Assembly (NCBI GenBank): GCA_024226105.1
Contig: JAAELZ010000732.1
Span: forward strand, 1-14,114
Length of the DNA stretch: 14,114 nucleotides
DNA from: Pseudomonadota bacterium
Lineage (GTDB): Bacteria > Pseudomonadota > Gammaproteobacteria > Arenicellales > Poriferihabitantaceae
Direction: 5' to 3'
Positions 7,192 through 12,687 of this stretch are shown piece after piece; position 1 is the stretch's first letter; each line of letters starts with the position of its first letter. Below the pieces are notes generated by a model, which was not told the DNA's origin, searched no databases, and saw nothing but the letters and a program-made list of their open reading frames with translations. The position numbers and the translations under genes are program-made.

Positions 7192-8043
7192 TTAGTAATG
7201 GTTTGGTGACTCACGCTTGATACCAAGCCCCATGTTGGGTGGGTTTTCGCCCATATACTGCGGAATATCAGGAAATCTTTCCTGAACGGCAGGATCACTA
7301 AGATCGTAATCATCGGGTAGATTCTCTCTTGAACCATCTGCCTTGGTAATCTTTTTCTGATAAGCCGCAGCGGGTTTGAAAAACATGTGAGCAAATTTCG
7401 AGAAATACACACCGACAAATAATACCGTACTGGACAGGATAAACAGACAAAAGGCTAAAATACTCAAACCGGTAGCGCCTGCGGACTGCAGAATTGACCA
7501 GATAAGCGCAAATGTGCACGTCATAAGAAGCGAAACGATAAACAGGTCTGCACGATCCAATTTATACCAAAGCTTGCCTTCTGAATTGACATCGACCCGG
7601 ATAGCGAACCAGAACCAGTAACCGCCGAAACACAACATCAATGCACCGACATGCCACAAAAAAGGAATTATGCCGGGTGTCGGCGTAGCCGCCGTTGGAT
7701 AGGCAAATATCATCATCGCTGTCATAGCCGCGAACAGTATAAATCCGTACATGGTTAAGAGATGCGAAATCCTGCGCTTCTGGTTGTTAAATTCTGATGA
7801 AGTCAACACTTCGCTAGTGAGCGTTGATATCGCAAGTGACGCTTTTTCGCCACCACTAACCGAGCGCTTTGCACTCTTTTCTGCTTTTTTTGCATTCTCG
7901 AAAAAGTACTGTGCACTCTTCTTATGAAGCATGTCCAGCACGGTTCCGCCAATAACAAAAAGGACCATGACAACAATATATGCTTGCATTGCATATACGG
8001 GTATGGACGCCGATAACTCAGCGAAAGGATTAATTGTAAACAT
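7192..8043 (-). CDS. aprM: APS reductase-associated membrane protein (AprM)
   Basis: AprM is the putative membrane anchor or quinone-interacting partner of AprBA in sulfur-oxidising bacteria; sulfate reducers use QmoABC instead. The 283-aa protein has five hydrophobic segments, at about residues 14-36, 95-115, 126-148, 167-187 and 193-214. A charged, Lys/Glu-rich loop lies between the first two. The soluble C-terminal tail ends in a conserved-looking stretch (DPAVQERFPDIPQYMGENPP). Histidines at 94, 131 and 219, at membrane edges, are candidate haem b ligands as in NarI/QmoC-type membrane subunits; that is inference. The start is supported by AAGGAG at 8053-8058 with a 9-nt spacer. It is the first gene of aprMBA, and the gene order itself supports the name. 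Confidence 0.88.
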   Translation of the reverse strand: MFTINPFAELSASIPVYAMQAYIVVMVLFVIGGTVLDMLHKKSAQYFFENAKKAEKSAKRSVSGGEKASLAISTLTSEVLTSSEFNNQKRRISHLLTMYGFILFAAMTAMMIFAYPTAATPTPGIIPFLWHVGALMLCFGGYWFWFAIRVDVNSEGKLWYKLDRADLFIVSLLMTCTFALIWSILQSAGATGLSILAFCLFILSSTVLFVGVYFSKFAHMFFKPAAAYQKKITKADGSRENLPDDYDLSDPAVQERFPDIPQYMGENPPNMGLGIKRESPNHY

Positions 8044-8432
8044 ACTTCTGAACTCCTTCAGTAAACAGGATGGTGTTTAAAACGGACGCAAAGTCTATAT
8101 GATTAATCCCTGTATTACTAAATAATTATTCTTTAATTCGATTGATTGTTTTTATACCAAGGTACACAAATAGTTATATGAGCTATCGTGAACTCACCAA
8201 ACGTGAATACGATTTATTCCCATTCTTGTATTGTGACAGACAAAAACCACGCAATCGTAGGGCAATCTGTTTAACTGATCGCAGAGATTGAAACTGATCC
8301 CCACAACCAGTTCAAAATAGCCCACGCTGCTGCATACTCATTATCGCCATTCCACTATTGTCGGAGACAGACTCTGGGCATCCACGTTAGTGCAGTATTT
8401 ATTTAAGTAAAACAAAATTCGACTGAATTTTA
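8044..8432 (-). promoter_or_regulatory. aprMBA upstream region
   Basis: This is 389 bp without a supported gene between aprM and the MITE-like element. The stretch at about 8090-8180 is AT-rich and is the likely place for the apr promoter on the minus strand, but no -35/-10 pair stands out clearly enough to assign. A 37-codon plus-strand frame at 8178-8291 has no ribosome binding site and is not called. Confidence 0.4.
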
Positions 8433-8594
8433 CATGCCTATCAGGAAAGTGCATACAACAAGCAGATATTGCAGAAGAACTCTCAGTATTTTGGTGTTTT
8501 TACCCTTTGGTGATGAAAAGGTGTCTGCTATTCCTGCTGTAGAACATGCGGTGTACAGCTTATAACAACTGTATGCGCTTTCCTGATAGGCATG
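8433..8594. mobile_element. 162-bp MITE-like element related to the nearby IS1595-like element
   Basis: The two ends are 25-bp inverted repeats with a single mismatch. The left end (8433-8457) begins CATGCCTATCAGGAAAGTGC. The right end (8570-8594), read on the other strand, is the same except AAAGCG for AAAGTG. The left end differs by one base (G for C at position 13) from the left end of the IS at 9557-9581. The 112-bp interior has no coding frame and no evident similarity to the IS interior. This is the structure of a non-autonomous element mobilised by an IS1595-type transposase. Flanks read TGAATTTTA on the left and TGAATTAC on the right; they are similar but out of register, so a target duplication is not proven. 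Confidence 0.8.
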
Positions 8595-8673
8595 TGAATT
8601 ACTCGGGCTAGTTGATACTTCTTGATTTTGGAAAATAAGGTGTTTATCCTACTATGCTCAAACGGAAATATTC

Positions 8674-9192
8674 ATGTCAAATAGTAAACGTAAACTTCTC
8701 AAGTCACTCGGAGTAGCCGGTATAGCGGGAGCGGGTTTGCCCGCCACCTGGACGCGCCCAGTCGTGCAATCAGTCGTCCTTCCACTTCATGCACAGACCA
8801 CGGCGGAAAGCCTGGTACTCTCGCTTGAGGCTTACTCTGCGAGCTGCGAGGACGATTCGACCCAGAGACTGTGGTTCTACCACTGGGTGGACGATTCAGG
8901 TCTGTATCCTGTCTTGATATCACAGGTCGACGAGCCAGCTCACTCTAACTACTTCTATAGGTCGTATGTGAATACGAAGGACACTCAGGTGAGGTACTAT
9001 CTCACGGAGTACCCAGCTGAAATAACGTATGCAGCAAACTGCTTTTGCGGTAGCCAACCCTTTACGTACGATGGGCCTTACTCGTTTCCCTTATTGTCCG
9101 TACCGGGAGGTAAACCATGGCAGGTTTATTATGAAGCCGCAATAGACGACGAAGGTGTCACCACTAGCGAGATTACAGTCACCAAGGGGTAG
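8674..9192 (+). CDS. small predicted secreted protein with Tat-like signal peptide
   Basis: The function is unknown. The N-terminus is basic (SKRKLLKSLG), followed by a small-residue hydrophobic core (VAGIAGAGLPA). The segment TWTRPVVQSVVLPLHAQT comes next, and the likely cleavage site is just after AHAQ/HAQ-type residues near position 41. The KRKLLKSLG context resembles a twin-arginine signal with Lys for the first Arg, so Tat or Sec export is possible. From memory, the W-x-RP-VV-x-SV-x-LP-x-HAQT block recurs in small secreted proteins of marine gammaproteobacteria; this was not searched. The mature part, about 130 residues, is rich in Tyr, Ser and acidic residues, looks all-beta and has three cysteines (SASCEDD, NCFCG). 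The start has CGGAAA at 6-nt spacing. It lies between the MITE and the tandem repeats, so it may be accessory cargo. Confidence 0.7.
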   Translation: MSNSKRKLLKSLGVAGIAGAGLPATWTRPVVQSVVLPLHAQTTAESLVLSLEAYSASCEDDSTQRLWFYHWVDDSGLYPVLISQVDEPAHSNYFYRSYVNTKDTQVRYYLTEYPAEITYAANCFCGSQPFTYDGPYSFPLLSVPGGKPWQVYYEAAIDDEGVTTSEITVTKG

Positions 9193-9210
9193 GTCCGAGG
9201 GTCCCGGACC
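9192..9210 (+). terminator. GC-rich hairpin at the end of the secreted-protein gene
   Basis: GGTCCG (9192-9197) pairs with CGGACC (9205-9210) around a 7-nt loop, directly at the stop codon of the secreted-protein gene. No T-tract follows (GGTTCTCCC), so it may protect the mRNA end or act as a weak terminator. Confidence 0.4.
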
Positions 9211-9230
9211 GGTTCTCCCACCATGGATTC

Positions 9231-9381
9231 AAGACGGGGTCAGGTCTTTCGTTATAACATTTATCGATATACGCTTTCCCTATTGTAGCGTGCACTTTGC
9301 CATCGCAAGACGGGGTCAGGTCTTTCGTTATAACATTTATCGATATACGCTTTCCCTATTGTAGCGTGCACTTTGCCATCG
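9231..9381. repeat. two perfect tandem copies of a 76-bp unit with REP-like hairpins
   Basis: Copy one is 9231-9306 and copy two is 9307-9381, identical over 75 bases. Each unit begins AAGACGGGGTCAGGTCTT, which folds as an AAGAC/GTCTT hairpin with a GGGG in the loop. A second hairpin follows, ACGCT/AGCGT (9271-9275 / 9287-9291 in copy one). The first ten bases, AAGACGGGGT, occur a third time at 9407-9416. GGGGTCAGGTCTT-type repeats are, from memory, often associated with REP-associated tyrosine transposases. No such transposase is in the window, so the mobilising enzyme would act from elsewhere. Confidence 0.85.
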
Positions 9382-9556
9382 TAATATTTACCAAATTGTT
9401 TAAGGGAAGACGGGGTAGAACGCCGAGGTTTAATGAGCCGGGCGCTACTACAGGGCAGTTTTTTCAACTGATTGCCAGGAGAAACGAGACCTCCCACCCT
9501 TTTTCAAAATGCTGCTTGATGCGGCAGGGTTTTGTCCATTCGTAGAGTCAGGATTT
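9382..9556. other. non-coding stretch between the tandem repeat and the IS
   Basis: No supported gene is present. It contains the partial third repeat start (9407-9416) and a small CAGTT/AACTG hairpin in the sequence GGGCAGTTTTTTCAACTG. The open frames here are short and run through the repeats, which argues against coding. Confidence 0.4.
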
Positions 9557-9581
9557 CATGCCTATCAGCAAAGTGCATACA
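9557..9581 (+). repeat. left terminal inverted repeat of the IS
   Basis: 25-bp end, one mismatch from the right end and one mismatch from the left end of the MITE-like element at 8433. Confidence 0.88.
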
Positions 9582-9626
9582 ATACAGCCCATACGGCATG
9601 ATAAAGCATTGATAAAAAGAGATATT

Positions 9627-10559
9627 ATGGAGTTTTTAATGTTTTATGAAGAATATAGTTCAGAACGATTTTTAGCGAAATAACCACCGAAGAAGATGCA
9701 CGTGCGCTTGTTTGGCGTAGCCGATTTCAGGGCAAAGAGTTTGAGTGCCCACATTGCCAATGTGAGGCCTTTTGTGCGCATAATACTCGCCCAGAAGTTC
9801 GGACATGTAAAGCCTGTCGGCGTCAAACCAGAGTGCGTGCCGGAACTTTATTTGAAGCATCTAAAACACCCTTGCTTATCTGGGTTAAAGCATTATTTTA
9901 CGTCATGCAAGGTAAGCGCGGCATGCCTGCTCTGGAGTTACAGCGCCACCTGGGCTTAGAATCTTATGGTCGGGTTTGGACACTGTTACAGAAAGCTACA
10001 GAAAATTAGAATGGCCTTGCAGCAGCGGAATGAAGGGTATCAAGTGGATTGTGGTGTAATTGAGCTTGATGCAGCTACCTTTGGAAGGCACTCTACAGGT
10101 AACCAAGGCGATGTATTGGTGGCGATTGAGAGCAAAACATGGGTTGAACAACATGGAAATTTTAATAACTGCGCAGGCTTTGCTAAGGTATTGGTGGCTA
10201 AAGAAACAAAAGACAATGCTCAGCAACTTGTGGATACTGGCATTAGGGCCGGTGCGATGGTGAATACGGATGGCAGCCCTAGCTTGAAGAACCTTGATCG
10301 GGTTGATGTCGATTACCAGGTGGTATCTGGTGACCCTGCGGCGTGCGATCGCTGGCTACCATGGGTGCATCGGTTCATTTCCAATGCTAAAACATGGGTA
10401 AATGGGAGTCACCACGGGATAAAGTATAAGCATTTGGCTCGTTACCTGGCTGAATATACCTATCGCTTTAATCGGAGGCATGATGTGAATCGATTATTTC
10501 ATCGGGCTTTGGTTGCTTGTGCTATTGCCAAACCTGTTCGAGTGTATGCACTTTGCTGA
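9627..10559 (+). pseudogene. IS1595-family (ISXO2-like) transposase broken by two frameshifts
   Basis: This enzyme would move the surrounding IS. Three frame segments join into one protein. First, from ATG 9627, MEFLMFYEEYSSERFLAK hits a stop at about 9681. A -1 shift there continues as ITTEEDARALVWRSRF, then the zinc ribbon CPHC...CKAC and on to WTLLQK near 9996. A +1 shift then restores the catalytic part, from about 10005 to TGA 10559. The second shift has a visible cause: TACAGAAAGC (9987-9996) is followed by TACAGAAAAT (9997-10006), a 10-bp tandem duplication. Removing it gives LLQKIRMALQQRN, the normal family junction. The catalytic domain shows VIELDAATFGRH (first Asp), VNTDGSP (second Asp) and NGSHHGIKYKHLARYLAEYTYRFNRR-type residues at the end of the domain (10399-10476), diagnostic of ISXO2-like DDE transposases. 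The first shift, at GCGAAATAACC, looks like loss of one A. Confidence 0.88.
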
Positions 10560-10567
10560 CAGGCATG
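10543..10567 (-). repeat. right terminal inverted repeat of the IS
   Basis: 25-bp end matching 9557-9581 with one mismatch. The transposase stop codon (10557-10559) lies within it. Confidence 0.88.
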
Positions 10568-10764
10568 GATTTTAACTATTTTTAAGCAACCTCAAACCGC
10601 TGAAATCCGGTCCGGTACGTGGTTTAATTACTGCATTAGATTTTGATGACGTTTTGAGCATGAAAACTGGAGCGAGGTTTAGGAAATTGTGCAAGCACCG
10701 GCATGAGTTAGAAACCCGGCAAGTTAACGCGATACCATGTCATGATTATTTCGAGTTTTAACAA

Positions 10765-12624
10765 ATGAAACTATTGAAGCGGCTGCTTGGAAATAGAGTC
10801 AGTTTTCGCGTCTACTTGCTAGAGCTGTTTCTTATCCTGTTTCTTTTCTATGCTACCGTAGTGACGTTAGTTTCATATGGATCGACTAGCAAAATTATCG
10901 ACAATGCAGCATTTGGCAACGCACAAGAATTTACAAATCGGGTTCGTGAACAGGTAAAAGACCATATAGGAGAAGCCGCGCAGGCAACCAGGATCATCGC
11001 TTCTTTTCTTCAGGCGAATGAAACATACAGGGACATTCCACAAAACACTGAATTCCTGTGGTCATTGATTTGGCCATTGATGCAAAACCCGCCCTCTTTG
11101 CACAGCCTCCACATTGGCAGTGAAGAGGGAGATTTTCTACAGGTGCGGCGCTTGCCGGAACTGTCGACGCGGGTAATCGTTCGTAGCGTAACCCCTCCAT
11201 TGGAGAAATGGATCTACCGTAAAGGCAACTATGAACAACTGAATAACACCCAGTTGTCCCCGGAGTTTGACCACAGAAAGAGAGACTGGTATTTGCAGAC
11301 GGGCAGCATACCGCGTAGCTACTGGTCTAAACCTTATGAGTTCAATGCCGATGGTAAAGAGGGCATAACGGTTAGTTACCCTGTACTCGACAATGAGGGC
11401 AAAATAGATCTCGTGGTGGCTGCAGACATTTCTCTTGAGAAAATCTCGGAATTCCTGAATCAAAAACCGGTGACTGAAAATTCTATCGCTGGCGTGATTG
11501 ACGCCTCCGGGCGTGTGATCGCTGCTCCGGTACTGCTAAAAGCCAAAACAAGACGAAATCAGGTCTTCTGGTTGCAACAATTGCAACCAAAAATCTATGA
11601 AAACTTTCAAAATTACATACTGAATCCTCAGGATGTCTACTACATTGACAATAAAGGCAGTAAAGAGGATTGGTTAATAAACTTTAAATCGATCGATGTT
11701 CTGGATTGGTACGTAGTCACAGAAATACCTCGTGCGGATTTGACCAGACGAGCTTTGACGATAGTCAACAAGATGCTTTTGTTTTCGCTTTTAGCATTTC
11801 TTGTGATGATTCTTTTGATTTATTTAGTGACTCGTCGCGTATCCCGTCCATTGATTCAAATCAGTAAAGAAACAAAACGCCTGAAGAATTTTGACCTGGA
11901 AGATATCAGGCCAGTATCGAGTAATATCGCTGAAATTGAACTAGTTAGTAGTTCGCTCCTGTCCAGCGTGGGCGCATTGAAAGCTTTTCGTAGTTATTTA
12001 CCCGCAGAACTAGTTCGCCAATTAGTGGAACAAGGTAAGGGTGGTGAATTAGGTGGTGAACAATTTGAAATTACGATTTTCTTTTCTGACATTGCCGACT
12101 TTGCGACCGTTTCTGAAGGGCTTGACCCAAAACACCTGATGATACAGCTGTCTGAGTATTTTGAAGTTGTGACTCAAATAATTATGGCAAATGAAGGAAC
12201 CGTCGATAAATACATTGGTGATAGTGTTATGGCCTTTTGGGGTGCTCCTTCCGCGGTTAGCGAGGCAGCGATGAAGGCCTGCCATGTTGCGCTTGAGGCG
12301 CAAAAAGAAATCGAAAAACTAAATAGTCGCTGGGTAACTGAAGGAAAGCCTCGATTCAATACCCGTATAGGATTACACACCGGTGAAGCGATCGTCGGCA
12401 ACGTAGGATCAAGCGAACGTATGAACTACAGTGCTATTGGTGATAGTGTTAACCTTGCATCCCGCCTGGAAGGCTTGAATAAGGATTACGATACCCAAAT
12501 AATTATTAGCGAAGCAACCTGGTTGCAGGTGCACGATCGATTCGAGTGTAGACCATTGGATGAAGTGCTGGTCAAAGGCAAAACCAAGCCAGTAAAGGTG
12601 TTCGAACTAGTCAGAGAGATATAA
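10765..12624 (+). CDS. membrane-bound class III adenylate cyclase with periplasmic Cache-type sensor
   Basis: This is predicted to make cyclic AMP from ATP in response to an extracytoplasmic signal. Residues 15-38 form the first membrane segment. About 40-330 is a periplasmic double-Cache-like sensor (HRKRDWYLQTGS, GITVSYPVLDNEGKIDLVVAADI and DWYVVTEIPRADL are typical). 336-356 is the second membrane segment, and about 357-410 is a HAMP-like linker starting RRVSRPL. The cyclase domain spans about 430-610: FFSDIADF gives metal ligand D442, DKYIGDSVMAFWGAP gives D486 and purine-contact K482, and AIGDSVNLASR gives D560, N563 and R567. The Lys/Asp pair favours ATP over GTP, so adenylate cyclase is the better call, and all catalytic residues are present. 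The end (VLVKGKTKPVKVFEL) is the usual one. The ribosome binding site is weak. It stands alone, and its ligand cannot be told. Confidence 0.92.
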   Translation: MKLLKRLLGNRVSFRVYLLELFLILFLFYATVVTLVSYGSTSKIIDNAAFGNAQEFTNRVREQVKDHIGEAAQATRIIASFLQANETYRDIPQNTEFLWSLIWPLMQNPPSLHSLHIGSEEGDFLQVRRLPELSTRVIVRSVTPPLEKWIYRKGNYEQLNNTQLSPEFDHRKRDWYLQTGSIPRSYWSKPYEFNADGKEGITVSYPVLDNEGKIDLVVAADISLEKISEFLNQKPVTENSIAGVIDASGRVIAAPVLLKAKTRRNQVFWLQQLQPKIYENFQNYILNPQDVYYIDNKGSKEDWLINFKSIDVLDWYVVTEIPRADLTRRALTIVNKMLLFSLLAFLVMILLIYLVTRRVSRPLIQISKETKRLKNFDLEDIRPVSSNIAEIELVSSSLLSSVGALKAFRSYLPAELVRQLVEQGKGGELGGEQFEITIFFSDIADFATVSEGLDPKHLMIQLSEYFEVVTQIIMANEGTVDKYIGDSVMAFWGAPSAVSEAAMKACHVALEAQKEIEKLNSRWVTEGKPRFNTRIGLHTGEAIVGNVGSSERMNYSAIGDSVNLASRLEGLNKDYDTQIIISEATWLQVHDRFECRPLDEVLVKGKTKPVKVFELVREI

Positions 12625-12663
12625 GCCACACACACGGAGTTTTAGTGCCTGCTTATCAGGCTC

Positions 12664-12687
12664 TCAATTTGATCTAATTGATTTTTT
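12664..12687 (+). terminator. probable terminator of the adenylate cyclase gene
   Basis: TCAATT (12664-12669) and AATTGA (12676-12681) form a perfect but AT-rich stem with a 6-nt loop, followed by TTTTTT. It overlaps the last codon of the convergent phosphatase gene. A second small hairpin, GCCTG/CAGGC, is at 12647-12661. The stem is weak, so efficiency is uncertain. Confidence 0.5.

Larger units (their letters stand above)
9557..10567 (+). mobile_element. IS1595/ISXO2-like insertion sequence, 1011 bp, probably inactive
   Basis: The terminal inverted repeats are 25 bp with one mismatch. The left (9557-9581) begins CATGCCTATCAGCAAAGTGC. The right (10543-10567), on the other strand, begins CATGCCTGTCAGCAAAGTGC. 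The element is flanked by GATTT on both sides (9552-9556 and 10568-10572), a possible 5-bp target duplication; IS1595-family elements usually make 8 bp, so the exact boundary is uncertain. It encodes one transposase, now broken, whose stop codon lies inside the right repeat. Confidence 0.88.

Noticed and set aside
8178..8291. 37-codon plus-strand frame starting MSYRELTKREYDLF upstream of aprM
   Set aside because: It has no ribosome binding site and no recognisable family, and its length is within chance. It overlaps the probable apr promoter region.
8422..8604. Target-site duplication of the MITE (TGAATT on both sides)
   Set aside because: The matching bases are three positions out of register with the element boundary on the left, so a true duplication is not shown.
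9231..9381. Integron attC site or CRISPR repeats as an explanation of the tandem repeat
   Set aside because: There is no paired GTTRRRY/RYYYAAC core arrangement, no integrase and no spacers between units. The two copies abut directly.
9155..9545. Open frames running through the 76-bp tandem repeats on both strands
   Set aside because: They contain the same peptide twice because of the DNA repeat, lack ribosome binding sites and have no protein-like conservation. The repeat explains them.
9675..9690. Programmed -1 frameshift in the transposase at GCGAAATAACC
   Set aside because: There is no canonical X-XXY-YYZ heptamer or clear downstream structure. With a second definite frame-breaking duplication, simple decay is the better explanation.
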